A stretch of 64,000 nucleotides of DNA from Ostrinia nubilalis (taxonomy: Eukaryota; Arthropoda; Insecta; Lepidoptera; Crambidae), in assembly GCF_963855985.1 (NCBI RefSeq), contig NC_087104.1:1922001-1986000 (forward strand), written 5' to 3'. The stretch's first letter is position 1. Each line of letters starts with the position of its first letter. The translations under genes were made by a program, and so were the position numbers. Below are positions 20,488-32,220 of this stretch, in pieces. Below the pieces are notes generated by a model. That model did no database searches and was not told where the DNA came from. It worked only from the letters and a program-made list of their open reading frames with translations.

Positions 20488-20979
20488 ACCGTATTATATT
20501 ATTTCTAGCTAGAAAAATAAAGACAGAATCTACTGTATTTAGCTATATTGTAATTCTAGGTAGAAGTTGAGATTAAGGAAGTTATCCGACTTCAGTCTGA
20601 ACTGCCTTCGGAAATGGAATTGTGTAAACTAGCCGGTTAATAATAAAATTGGGAACGAAAAAGTTTCAGGACCTAAATTACTTGCTTTCAATGATTAGCA
20701 AAATCCATCCACTTCGGATAATCTTGCAAACTTTTCATTTGATGGTTATCTCTTAAAGTTTTTAGTCGGAAGTTTTATATCTATTGGTTTTAATACCTGC
20801 TATGTCTTTCAGAATTATTTTGATCAGCTGCGAAGATCTATCATACGTTATAAATAATTTGAAGTAATTGTGATGCTATAGTAGTTAGCCAATACATAGT
20901 TATTGGCTAACTTGCCTAAAATGAAAAGAAACAAGCCTAATGGATGTTATTAAGAGAGGAGATTTTGAATTACGAGACT
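20488..20979. other. No gene recognised; one 11 bp hairpin
   Basis: GTTAGCCAATA and TATTGGCTAAC flank a 6 nt loop near 20884-20911. Nothing else. Confidence 0.4.
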
Positions 20980-20990
20980 ACTAGAACGAT

Positions 20991-21146
20991 GCATCATCAT
21001 CATCACCTCAGCCATAGGACGTCCACTGCTGAACATAGGCCTCCCCCAATGCTTTCAATGCTGCCCGGTTGATAGCGGCTTGCGTCCAGCGCCTTCCTGC
21101 TACGTTTATGATGTCGTCGGTCCACCTTGTGGGTGGATGTTCACGA
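20991..21146 (-). mobile_element. 5'-truncated RTE LINE, perfect 11 bp TSD
   Basis: ACTAGAACGAT flanks it at 20980-20990 and 21147-21157. The reverse complement encodes HPQGGPTTS-like to GRRWTQAAINRAALKALGEA, QQWTSYG, stop, then (GAT)n. Confidence 0.9.
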
Positions 21147-21157
21147 ACTAGAACGAT

Positions 21158-22194
21158 TAGTAATTTACAAAAATGTCCCACGAACTAGAAACTAGTAGTG
21201 TGTATTAAACATTCTTATAATCACCACAATTGGTAAATTCAGAAAAACGAGAATTTGTATTTGTTACAATGCAATTCTCGCTGTCTCGATAGCACGATAA
21301 TTTTTGTTGGGGAATTCTAGTAATTACTACGAGGTATATTTTTCTATGTAATGACTTGATGATACTGATGACAAGGCATGTATTAAGTACTAAGGGTAAG
21401 TAATCAACACCCACCGCTTCCAAAAGGTCAACCGCAAAGACAATAAATCGGACCGCAGACCGCACACAAATCATTAATAACACTCGTCATTACGGCGTCA
21501 TTAGTCAATGGAACGCGCCATTAGTTCAAGCACACACTGTTAGGGATTAAGCTGGACATAATATGTTTTAATTAAGTATAATAGTTAGTCAGATTTCACA
21601 TTAATTTGCATTACAGTAGGTACCTATTGAATATTAAACATAATCTTTAATATCAGTATCTATGACACTTTTCTTACCTAAACTTCTAAAACTTACATGA
21701 AAGTTAGTTTAAAAACTAAAATACTATTGAATAGTTAATTCATACGTTCAATATTTTTTTGTTACAAAAGATGGTGGTAATGGTTTAAGCCTAGAGACCG
21801 TTTTTTTGTTCGTCGATAGCTTAGCGATTTTACACCGATTTAGTTTGGCCGAAAAAATAGTTCCCAACTGCCTTTCAACTAAAGTATCGGCCAACCATCG
21901 GCCGATTAAAAATCGGTGGTATGCGGGGGCCGGGGAAGCAATTTTAAAACAAAAAAATAATTATAAAATACTGCTGTATTCTATTTTAATCTAAAGAACA
22001 ACAAAATCCCATTAGAGGTAATAGGACTAGGAATAGGCTAAAAGAAACCAAATTAATCGAACTACTAATTCCCATTAACTAAATGAAATTGAAAATTCAA
22101 TTCCTAGTCGAAATTGGGCTCGATTCGAAAGAACCATTCACCAAATAGGCCAGCCCAGTAATTTCATTGTTAAGCACGTTTCAATCACGTTTCA
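21158..22194. other. No gene recognised
   Basis: Frames at 21205-21483 (minus) and 21806-21994 (plus) lack recognisable motifs. 21880-21935 contains ATCGGCCGATTAAAAATCGG-like inverted pieces that may be a degraded TIR element. Confidence 0.35.
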
Positions 22195-22290
22195 CACGCA
22201 TCAGGCCTACCACACGGCGGCTGATCAATACTGATTAATTGGAAGCCAGGATACGGTACTGACCGTGTGGTATTATTGTCGGGGAGAAGC

Positions 22291-22310
22291 ATGCCGTGTG
22301 GACACGGCAT
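22291..22310. repeat. Short perfect hairpin
   Basis: ATGCCGTGT and ACACGGCAT flank a two-base centre. TACCACACGG (22210) and CCGTGTGGTA (22263) nearby are also inverted, suggesting a small degraded TIR element around 22205-22315. Confidence 0.5.
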
Positions 22311-22514
22311 TTTGGAAGATTTTTACAAAAGTTCAACGAATGAAGCAGGAAACTTTGATGCTAATCGTATAAGATTTCATTCATCTGAAGGCATTTAAAG
22401 ATCCCTGAGTAAGTAAGTCGCTATGCAAAAGAGGTTTTTTTTATCGACCAGAGGTAAGTGATACAGAAACGTGAAAGATTGAGTAAAGCTGCCCACCTAC
22501 AACTCTCCACTGAT

Positions 22515-22690
22515 TTTTTTTATGTAAGACAAGACAGGTATTTAATCGCAATCGCAATCGCATTGTCATAAGTGAGATGCAGTCTAGGATGTTACATATC
22601 TGCCCTGTAAGTACCTATTCACTCTCGCCATGAAAAGGCCCGGATTAAAGTATTCGGGAAAGACAGCAGCAGGCAGCGAAGCTGTTCGCA
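22515..22690 (-). pseudogene. C-terminal remnant of a LINE ORF2
   Basis: The minus strand reads LPAAVFPEYFNPGLF followed by ARVNRYLQGRYVTS and stop, homologous to 5495-5700. Confidence 0.65.
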
Positions 22691-23440
22691 TTATAAAATA
22701 CTGATGAAATGTAAAATTGTATAAAAATTACTAGTGGTGTAGCTGGATACAAAAGGCAAGTAAATTATTTACTTAGTCAGATCTGACAAAAAAAGTGAGC
22801 AGCTAAAAGTAGGAAAATAATTATAATTTTTAAACAAAGTACCACATCCAAAAGATTCTCTCATCTTCATTCGTAGATAATGAAAATGAAATAAATTCCA
22901 CAGAGCTGGAAGGAATTCAAGAGCAAGAACTATTTGCCGTTGAAGGACGTATTTCATTAAACTGTATGAGGTTTGAGCTACGATGAATGTATATTACATA
23001 CGAGTACATACACCTCAGACGTGGATTAGACAAATGAACTGTTTCAACTATGTAGACATGGGTTACTCGAGAAAATTAGAATTAAAACAATTACTCTGCA
23101 GATGCCAAGTTACAGTTATAAACTCAGCTTTTTTGTCAAAATGAGACCTGAAAAGTAAACCAAATCTTTTTTAATCATCAGGTCATGTGCGTCAACACAC
23201 TAAAAATGAGCACACCCGACGTAGTCAAATTATTATGTAATGCAGCACAGTTGTTACTTATGTCTGAAAATTCAATACTCAATCGTTTATTGCATCCATC
23301 GCAAACTTAAAACCAGAAAATTAGGGCCCTGTAGGGCTTGGCAATTAGGAGAGAGAAGGTCGACCTGCGTTTGAAGTCTATTTAAAGACTTCCAGGTAAA
23401 CCAGGGGAGCTCATGTCCAGGTGGAGGACTTCCAATGCAA
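22691..23440. other. No gene recognised
   Basis: No supported feature. Confidence 0.4.
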
Positions 23441-23641
23441 TCTATACATATAAAGGAAAGTCGTGTTAGTTACTCCACTTATAACTCAAGAACGGCTGAA
23501 CCGATTTAGCTGAAAATTGTCAGGGAGGTAGTTTAGAGCCAGGAGAAGGACATAGGATACTTTTTATCCCGTTCGAAGTTTCAAAAAAGGACTGCTTATT
23601 TATTGCCATTAAGGCGGAACAAAGTTCGCCGGGTCAGCTAG
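23441..23641 (+). mobile_element. Non-autonomous Helitron, 201 bp, complete
   Basis: A|TCTATACATATAAAGGAAAG start; AACGGCTGAACCGATTTAGC; end GTTCGCCGGGTCAGCTAG|T. Same subfamily as 15489-15669. Confidence 0.85.
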
Positions 23642-24967
23642 TGAGTAAATAAAATTAGTAGTCTGATTTACAATCATATGTACCTCGAAAGACATTTCAA
23701 TAATGAAATAGTGAGGAACATAATTCCCAAACAAATCAGTTACCAACGATTTATTTCCACTCCAAAATATCTTTGCAAAGGATCATTAAGAGAAACTTCC
23801 ACTAACAAACCCTCTCGATTCACTATGGACAAAGAACAACCCCTTTTGTTGGAAGCAAACCAGCTATTTAATCGCCTTTGAAAAATCCAGGCGAAACAAT
23901 TCTTTTATTCTTGATTGCTTTCCAGCCTTTGTTTCTTAAAGTGCCGTTAATCAAAACAAAGTAGAATATAAATAAAGGTTTCGTTGGAAAATGATCGTGC
24001 GACCTGATCCAATGGCACAGATCTGGGACTAGTCAAGTTTGAGTGGATGATTGTAAAACTCCGGTTCCGTGGATATAGATGCATTGAAAAGATAAAGAAT
24101 TATCTCTTCACGAAAAATGTGAAGTAGGGTAATTTTGCTACCTACTTGACGATTTACCCAATGGTGTCGGTGTCGGGTCAAATCCCGCCGCACCGCAACT
24201 ATTGTGGTGAATTCACTTGTAACTCGAGCATTACAATGAGGTCATATTATACATTTTTATATTCATAAAATAAAATCTTCGTACTTATTGCTTAGTTGTT
24301 TAAGTTACATAATTTGCCATTTGTACTGTATGTAGGGTATTGTGGTTGCAATTCTCTCTCTCAATCTCTCTGTTCTTTCTATCCTTCCTCTTCATCTCAA
24401 TCTGTTTCAACATCCAATTAGAATCAGATTATAATGTTGCAAATCTTTTAGTCACATTTCTAGGACATAACGGTTGTTAATGAGTTGTTAATTGCTTGAC
24501 CTTCCATTATGGATCCTTACATTACAAATATCTCGTTTTAAAAAATCGGTCGTTTTTCTATCAAACATCAGAACCCTAAAACAGTAGGCAAAGATTCTTG
24601 TCCCCTTTTTGATTCCGTTGTTTGGTGGTTTCCTTTATGCCGAATAACGGGAGTTTTATGAAAATCCCGGTTCCGTGAACAATAATGAAGTTGGGACATT
24701 TATTTAACAAATCAAAAATGTATTAACTGCTCTTTGGAGCTTACTTCTGGCGTTGAATCGTGGAGAATTCGTAATTTTTCGTAATGCGCAAAGTAATTCA
24801 AAGTTGGTTGAAACGCAAACTGCAATATGAAAATTACATTGGGGGAGATTCAGCATTGATTTTCCATGTTTTAAACTATTATGTTGTATTTTGACTATAA
24901 ATTATATCACTGTTTTGGGATTTTGCAGTAATACACTTTTATAAAAGTGTTTTGTCATAGTTATAAT
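23642..24967. other. No gene recognised; pyrimidine-rich tract
   Basis: A CT-rich tract lies at 24352-24405. Frame 23678-23881 (plus) is uncharacterised. AAAACTCCGGTTCCGTGGA (24056) and AAAATCCCGGTTCCGTGAA (24660) are related short pieces, possibly Helitron-derived. Confidence 0.35.
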
Positions 24968-25005
24968 TTATTTTCCATGTTGACCGGTTGGTAGCGGCCT
25001 GCTTC
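24968..25005 (-). mobile_element. Very short RTE fragment
   Basis: TTTCCATGTTGACCGGTTGG and TAGCGGCCTGC match the RTE C-terminal region at 62985-63015. Confidence 0.5.
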
Positions 25006-25192
25006 CCGTATAATAATCGGAAGTGTAACACTGGCCAAAATATTGTTGTTACACAATTTCCTAAATATAAGGAACCTTCGGTAACCTTATTAATTTTATA
25101 TTAAAACCGGATTTCTGCGGTTTCATGCAGTAATCTCACCCTGCACCGTTCAGAGACTTAGTCCAAGTAGAACAACCAGCTAATAAATTTAA

Positions 25193-26168
25193 CCTTTAAC
25201 CGACGACATGATATTTTTGTCACGCCGTCTGCGACGTGCGGTCTGTGGGACCGCTACACTGTTTACTCAAAAAGTAATTATTTTTTGCATAAAAGTGTAT
25301 TGGTTTCATATTTTTTGAGAACATTATAGTATTACAAATAAACATACGTATAATTTGCGAGGAATCAATGTATATTTTTTATTTAAATATAGCTAAAACT
25401 TTTTTGACCCTTAATTTCATTGAAATTACACTAGAGCTCAATAATACCTATATAACTTGTAAATTTTAATCAAATCGAGAAAAACTATACTCCTTCCTAA
25501 ATATACTGAACATAATGAATAAAATAAAAATAAATGACACGTACATTATATGCATAAAAAAAATTTGACGTAGGGTAAACTTTAGGCACAATCAGGACAT
25601 TTTTTTTACCGCATGCTAAGCATTTTCGGTATGCATAGGTAGCACCTGTAAGATAATTTCGTTTTCAATGTAGGTGGACTAAAATGTACGTCTTTTTTGC
25701 AGCTGGTGCAATGATATCAGGCTGATTTGGTATGTCAGAGCCTAGAATATATTTCACTGTTTGCTTTACCATCCATTTCGCGGTAATTTTTTACCAACTA
25801 CCATCTTTTACATAATATTATGTTCAAATATCAATATCATTAGGAATTGTCTTTTCCTAGGTTGTGGTGGCCCAGGATCCATCATTTTTACGAAAAATCA
25901 GTCGTTTAAAATAAAAGCGCAATTTTCAGTGTGGTACAAAAATGTCACGTAGTCTGCGACGTGCGGTCCCACAGACCGCTGATGAACTTTAAATCGAATT
26001 ATCTTATTAAAACTGCCCTCGTCGATGTATCCACTACCTGTAATGGCGTTTGGGCAACTAAACTCGAAGGTACTGAGACGCTCGGGACACGGGAGTAAGT
26101 AGAACATTGCAATCCAGAAATTTCAAAAACCGGAGCGGTCTGTGAGACCGCACGTCGTCGGTTAAAGG
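25193..26168. mobile_element. piggyBac-like non-autonomous element, 976 bp, TTAA TSD
   Basis: CCTTTAACCGACGAC is inverted at both ends and TTAA flanks both (25189-25192, 26169-26172), the piggyBac target. Three 17-mers of the form GCGGTCnnnnnnGACCGC lie at 25238, 25963 and 26135. A minus-strand 69-codon frame (25898-26107) is not convincing as transposase. The left 130 bp recur at 63874-64000. Confidence 0.85.
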
Positions 26169-26454
26169 TTAAAGTAAACTACTGAAAATTTTTTTTGCAA
26201 ATATCTGCAGATTATCTATTTATTTCAAATCGATAAATTTCTTTATAACTATATATTAAAAAAAAACTAAGCCAAAGTGAAAATCTGACGAATCTAAAGA
26301 TTGTTGTTATGTTATTATTTACTTACTTAAAGTACGAGAGGTAAAGTCATAAATCATTTTCATCGGGTCAATATTGGTCTCAACTATAGGAGCACGATTC
26401 TCTGCAATTTACTATATAGGCAACTTCATGCTGGCCAGATGGGCTGGGTAAATT

Positions 26455-26530
26455 AGAAAGAAAGAAAGAAAAGAAAGAAAGAAAGATACATTTATTACAA
26501 TGGACATCATACAAATACAGGCAGGTAATT
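26455..26530 (-). mobile_element. LINE 3' terminus with (TTTC)n tail
   Basis: On the minus strand CCATTGTAATAAATGTATC is followed by a (TTTC)n tail. Upstream CTGGCCAGATGGGCTGGGTA resembles a mutated Helitron 3' end next to the GAAA tract. Confidence 0.5.
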
Positions 26531-27567
26531 CAATCTTCTTTCCCACTATTGGGTGTCTTTTAAAATCTGAATCGGATTAAATTTAAGTAGCTAGCCATAA
26601 ATAAGAAAAATAGAAAATTGAGTGCACTATAAAGTGAGCCTCATTTTGTCATATTTCTACGTGGTCAAATATTTAAGGTGCAAGACCTTGGCCTTTTTCT
26701 TTGGGCTTTGACTTAGATAACGAGATTGTCGAATAACGTACAGAGGGTTACACCAAAATGTGTTTTCTGTAAAGTTGGATCGCATATTTTGTGATGCGAA
26801 ATATTCCGGGCAATGGGTGGCTACTGATGTCTTTAAATAAAAGTATAATTTACTGATGAGAAATTACTCAGACTGAACTTTATGATTTGGTAGACAGCCG
26901 TACCAAAAAATCCTGTAGAAATAATTAATTGCATCAGGCGTTACTATGCGGAAATCCATAATCGGATCTTTAAAAAGATAAACTTATCTTCTATAGAAAA
27001 TTCTGTAAACCACTTACGAGTAACCACCACATGAAAAATCTTATGTTTCAATATTCGTAGAACTCTACAAAAACGGGAATCCTTTTATGTTTGTATGGAA
27101 ACGTAAGTACAAAATTTTGTAAATGCATTTGAATTTGTGAAAAGATTTTAACTTACGCATTAATTCATAGCATCTTGTATTTGTTCTCAGCCTTTGTGAT
27201 GTCGTCTGAATACTCCACACAGAGATTGTAAAAGAAAAATAAGTAGTTGAAATTGCACAACCGTTTCTCGAGAAAACAGTTTTAAAAAGTTTCAATTAAC
27301 AAGGTTACTAGATTTTTATGTGCTAACAACAGCTAATTTCAGACAACGGTTGTCAACACGCCTAACCTCTAACAACGTTACGTGTGTCTCGAAACAGTTT
27401 AGGTTTCCCCCGGGAACCCCCAATCTAGTTGTCTGGATTTGATAGGCCTTTACCGCTGTTTGACCTAGGCTATAGTTGGGTGAACATCGGAATCAGTTTA
27501 GGCTATTAGTATTAGTCTTCTGTGCTGTAACAAAGTTAAAGATGAACTGTCCCACCAAACACATTCA
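26531..27567. other. No gene recognised
   Basis: The minus-strand frame 27065-27295 has no recognisable motif. Confidence 0.4.
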
Positions 27568-27705
27568 TAGGGCGGCGCCACCATCGTTCGAAGTCTTCCT
27601 AGATAAATGGGCTATCCAACTCAAAAATAATAAAAAATTTCAAACCAGTATGTGTGTATTTTATATGTAGTTCCTGAGATTGGCGTATTCAATCAAACAA
27701 ACTCC
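27568..27705 (-). mobile_element. Degraded Helitron fragment
   Basis: TTCCTAGATAAATGGGCTAT, TTCCTGAGATTGGCG and CAAACAAACTCC are the reverse complement of the body at 31790-31880. Confidence 0.55.
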
Positions 27706-28629
27706 TTATCCTCAATTTTTTACCGCTTTATTTCTTTGGTAGTTACGTCCAAAATAATGGAAACACCGTCCGCGTCCTACTTCGGTAACAATGCTTTTGT
27801 GTTGTCCAAGGTAACTGATCAGTCTTTTGTCTTAAAATTAGCCATCAGCTGTAATTAGGACGAACGGAAAAGTTTTCCGAAAACTGAGGAACAAATAGAT
27901 ACGATTGGTAAGTTTTTGATGGTATTAAGTTTACTTTAAATAATCCATTATATAAATGAAGTAAACTTAAACTATCTTTTGCGTGAGGCTTTGCCCTCGT
28001 GAATTTTGGTCTCAAGCGAGTTGTCGTGTAAAATACTCGCTTTGGATCCTACTCGCTTTGGATCCGATGGCGTCTGGAAATTTACTTACAGGGATTTACT
28101 AGTCTTCACGGATTCCATGAAAAAAACATAGAATATGATTTATTCAAATATCAATTTTCCACTTGCATTGGTATAAATAAACCCCAGAGGTTTGATTGCC
28201 CTTATCAAAGAAAAAGAAGAAGAATCCATGTATTTGATAAATAAAGTACCAAGTTATTTAAAGTTTAAAATGAAAGTACAGTACACATTGTAATTCATGA
28301 CCATGGATCACAGCTAAATCTATTTTTGTGGCGCTTAGTAAATAAATCGTGTTCCAGATTATCACGACATGCGTTTTTTATCCCGGAAAACTCATATTTC
28401 CCAAGGGATGTGTGGCTGCAACAGACGGAATGCGAGAGAAGCCGCGGCAAGTCGTTAGCTTACTTCATAGAGTGACTGGTTGTTGATATTGTTTTCTTCT
28501 CATGAATATAAACAAGTTTTACTTATACATGTGAGTTTTCTACAAAAGTTAAAAGTTCACATAACTACACCTACTAGTAATTTTATTTGTCCGTTCCATC
28601 TATTAGGACCGCCCTGAAAACGACCTACA
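27706..28629. other. No gene; small duplication
   Basis: ACTCGCTTTGGATCC is tandemly repeated at 28034-28065. TTGCGTGAGGCTTTGCCCTC near 27978 may be another worn Helitron end. Confidence 0.4.
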
Positions 28630-28823
28630 TCCTACTATTATACCTAAATGTAAAAGTTTGAATGGATATCTGGATGTCTAGATGTTTGTTACTCTTTCAT
28701 GCAAAAACTACTGAACGGATTTTGATGAAACATTACAGTATTATTGTTTATTACCTACAATAACATATTAGGCTATAATTTATGACGATATGTGACAAAC
28801 TAAAAGGCGGGTGAAGCCGCAAA
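28630..28823 (+). mobile_element. Degraded Helitron with A|TC start
   Basis: TCCTACTATTATACCTAAAT, CAAAAACTACTGAACGGATT and AAGGCGGGTGAAGCCGC show the Lep1-like plan; the final CTAG is lost. Confidence 0.65.
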
Positions 28824-29392
28824 GAATTTGAATCATATTTCTTAGGTAGGTTATTCATTTTATAATTGTTCCCTTAATGACCGCTCTTTTTCTTATAAGA
28901 ATAAGCTTTACTACTTTAGAAAGGATTAAAAATAAATTATTTTACAATTTCTAGAATTTTACGGCATTTCGCCATTTCATTTCCGCCTTTAAATACATTT
29001 TTATGTTATCCGTAAACTTCATAGCTCCGGCTGAAAGTTCGTTAATCTTTTGTTTCAGACGGGAAAGGAAATTGAACGCTACTAGCCTTTATAAGCTCAA
29101 CAGCCTGTCAAGCTTTACAGTGACATCTTTATGTAGTCGTAATAGATGCCATTTTCCAACATAAAAGCAAAGCTGACGTGCTGTTGAGTGTATAATGAAA
29201 TTTCCAATCAGATTAACGATGAAAACTCATTAAACAAATTAAATTGCGTTGTGCATAATTACATGTCTTAATTAGGGAAACTCGTTTGAAATTGCATCAT
29301 TTTAATACTGTTTGTCTGCTGAAATGGAACCGGACGAATGAAAATTGTCTTTGATTATTTCAAATAACGGACTTTGGTTTGCAATTTAACTT
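28824..29392. other. No gene recognised
   Basis: No supported feature. Confidence 0.4.
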
Positions 29393-29520
29393 ACGGGAAT
29401 ATTCCCACCTCTGGTTCCCACCACTGCAACTCCTGTGTAGCCAGGATCTATAGCTTGACCGCCAATAAAAAGTCAACCAGTGAAAGGCAAGTTTCTCCCG
29501 GGGGAAAGTTAAGCTGTCAT
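29393..29520 (+). repeat. Unclassified dispersed repeat 'A', copy 4
   Basis: GGGAATATTCCCACCTCTGG, CAACTCCTGTGTAGCCAGGA and CCCGGGGGAAAGTTAAGCTG match 14995-15115. Confidence 0.65.
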
Positions 29521-30396
29521 TAGCTTACGGAAATCGTGTTTGCACGGTCAGATTGCATCAATATAGTACGTATAAAACCGACAATATTATTGTTCGTACG
29601 TGTTGACTCGGGCTGCATTAACGTAGACCTGATCTGCCCGTAGAACGTATCCAGCCAGTGTGCAGTGTAACAAAAGGGAGGTTTCCTGGGTAAAAAAGCG
29701 AGAGTTTTAATTAGTCCGTCAGTTAACTTATCAAAATATACTCGACACGTATTTTTCACTTTTTCAAACTAATGCGCGCCAAATTTCAAAAAAGAGGCCC
29801 GTGACGTCACTGAGTGCTTAAAAGTGCAGCACTTTGTCACGTCGCGCGGAACTTCAACGCACCATAACTTTGTAATTATTTGTTTGATTGACAATTAAAA
29901 ATGTGTTCAATATTTTTTGGTTAATTAATAAGGTTACCGAAAATTGACGGTGTAAAAAAATGTTTTTAGGAAACTAGCCTATTCCTTCAACCTCAGTATT
30001 TCATAGTTATAATAATACAAATAAGAAAGATGTCAGAACTCGCAACAAAACTGAAACTCTGTCAAAACTCTTAGCCTATATTTCACAAGCGTTGTTATTG
30101 GCCCCATCTCGCATAGTACAGACAGCACATGAAGCTCAACACTGAGGTCTCTTATGTCGTTGTAACATGGCCTATTTTTCAACAAAATGTATAGCCTGAT
30201 ATGCTTGTCTGTAAAATTTATCGAACGCGACAACCATGACTCACGGTTTCGTTAACGATTGACGACTCGCGTCGAGTGCTGATAAGAAAACGCTTACGTG
30301 GTTATGAGAATATTCCCCTTCTGAGTTATGATTTTAATGCCTTTGTTTGGGGTGATATTGATGTGTGTCTTAAGATCGCAAACAAACATGATAAAA
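29521..30396. other. No gene recognised
   Basis: Frames at 29520-29759 and 30033-30233 (both minus) carry no known motif. Confidence 0.4.
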
Positions 30397-30406
30397 ACAT
30401 CTAGCA

Positions 30407-30529
30407 CTCTGGACCGAAGATCTGGTAAAGGTCGAAAGCTTGGATGCGGGCGGCACAGGACCGGTTTTTATGGAAATCCTTGGGGAAGGCCTTTGCCTAG
30501 CAGTGGACGTCATTCGGCTGAAACGAACG
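30407..30529 (+). mobile_element. 5'-truncated RTE LINE, (AACG)n tail, 9/10 TSD
   Basis: Encodes EDLVKVESLDAGGTGPVFME-like RTE sequence with a frame slip, ending in GCAGTGGACGTCATTCGGCT, GA, AACGAACG. ATCTAGCACT (30397) and ATCTAGCGCT (30530) flank it. Confidence 0.8.
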
Positions 30530-30821
30530 ATCTAGCGCTTGATGTTTTACTTGACTACAAATGTTAGGTTTGCATTCATTGAGTGAATCTCCAACAAGTG
30601 CGTAATTTCCATTTTCATTGAAATTAATCCCCATAATCAATATCGAAGGTCGAGTTGATAAACTTATCAAGATGGGAGGAAATAGCCAGCTGAACTCAAT
30701 ATCTCAATTATGTTCTGAGTTTGTTTACTTCGCTTCCCTTTATTGGTTTTAAAGCATAAATTGTGGGTTACGACAGTGACTCATAAACTTTGTGTTGAAA
30801 ATAGCACTTTTTTAAAGATTA

Positions 30822-31125
30822 TTGGTAATTTGTTTTTGCACAAATTACTAATACTCCCGTTAGCCCCTCGTGGTAAGCTAAGGCTGGGTAGCACCATTTT
30901 ACTTTAACTTTAACAAACGTCAAAAATCTTTCAAAATCCATACAAAAAACGTCAGTTATCGTTATAGTTACCGTTAAAGTTAGGTGGTGCAACTTAGCCT
31001 AAATATTATGCTTGTGTTACGAGTGGGCTCACCACAATAGTCGAGCGGCAGTGGGATATCGAACCCGCGTTCTTCGGATCTGAGTCGGCCAGTCTAACCC
31101 CTTCACCGTTCTGCTATCGTGGCTT
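30822..31125 (-). mobile_element. tRNA-derived SINE, interrupted by a MITE
   Basis: On the minus strand the head has an A-box-like TAGCAGAACGGTGAAGG and B box GGTTCGATATCCC (31053-31065). The body is split by the 118 bp MITE at 30882-30999. A second copy, split differently, brackets 46164-49235. Confidence 0.75.
30882..30999. mobile_element. 118 bp Harbinger-like MITE, copy 2, TAA TSD
   Basis: GGCTGGGTAGCACCA and TGGTGCAACTTAGCC with TAA on both sides (30879-30881, 31000-31002), nested in a SINE. Confidence 0.9.
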
Positions 31126-31452
31126 ACATTATATGCAACGCATAGTGTGTGTAAGTCTCTGAAATCTCAAATTAATTGGAAAACGAAGGACCATCCATAA
31201 ACCCTCATTTTTATGGTCTAAAACCACACAATCATCATTACCTGTTATTACCTGAAACTAAAATTAAAAATACCGTAAAAATTTCCATGTTCAGAATAAA
31301 ACTGTTAGTTTTTGCTGTCCACAACAACCAACACGTCGCATAAAACATTAATGCTCCGGCGGATAATGTGCACATTTGATAGTTTTTTTCAGCGAAAGCT
31401 GTTATTGGGCGCGTGTTTTTATTTCCATGGAGATTTGTAGCCGTTTTTGTGG
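31126..31452. other. No gene recognised
   Basis: No supported feature. Confidence 0.4.
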
Positions 31453-31500
31453 AGTTTTGTTATGGAAACGGGATTTCTATCCCGTTTCCATAACAAAACT
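31453..31500. repeat. Perfect hairpin, 22 bp arms, 4 nt loop
   Basis: AGTTTTGTTATGGAAACGGG...AT (31453-31474) and its exact inverse (31479-31500) flank TTCT. CCATAAC recurs just downstream at 31505. Confidence 0.95.
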
Positions 31501-31762
31501 GACTTCCATAACATAACAGAACTGACGTGCGTGAAATGAAACAAACTGATGATACAGAATCAATTGTTGTTATTGTCGAAGTATACACGTGGAGGAAAAT
31601 AAAACTCTTTAACTTCTCTGGTCTCACCAATAATAAATACATATTTATACATTTTATTGTACAACACAAGACAAGAAACCTTTTATACGAAAAAATAAGA
31701 AAAGTTTACCAATGCTATTGACAGACCTGAACAAGAGTGCTGTGGGCGGAAAAATTGAGATA

Positions 31763-31960
31763 TCTATACTAATATTATAAAGCTGAAGAGTTTGTTTGTT
31801 TGTTTACTTGAACGCGCTAATCTCAGGAACTACCGGTTCTTTCAGTGTTAGATAGCCCATTTATCGAGGAAGGCTATATAGGCTATATACCATCACGCTA
31901 CGAGTAATTGGTGCAGAGCAAAAATCATTTTCACGCGTATGAAGTCGCGGGCACTGCTAT
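31763..31960 (+). mobile_element. Helitron with complete 5' end
   Basis: A|TCTATACTAATATTATAAAG, GAAGAGTTTGTTTGTTTG, GAACGCGCTAATCTCAGGAA and the worn end GCGTATGAAGTCGCGGGC. Confidence 0.75.
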
Positions 31961-32220
31961 ATCTTAATACTTCTACTATTGTGATTAAAACAACCACTTT
32001 GATACGAGTGTGATAACTGTTATCATTGAACGCCGTATGTCAACGTGAGCTCCAAACAATATATTATTATTTTCTATTGTGTCTAGTTTCAGAAGTTAAG
32101 ACTTAAAAGAAAACCACCTTCCTGTATTTCAGGCATAAAGCCTGACCAGTTTAAACTTACGTGAGACACTCTTTCATTCATAGTAGTCCCGAGCCAAGAA
32201 CTCTACAATTTTAATAATAA

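Noticed and set aside
25898..26107. piggyBac transposase fragment on the minus strand
   Set aside because: 69 codons without the DDD motifs or a clear match to transposase; cannot be supported.
26455..26490. Independent (GAAA)n microsatellite
   Set aside because: It reads as the (TTTC)n tail of a minus-strand LINE end with AATAAA.
31453..31500. microRNA precursor
   Set aside because: Arms pair perfectly with only a 4 nt loop, unlike typical pre-miRNA; listed as a hairpin instead.
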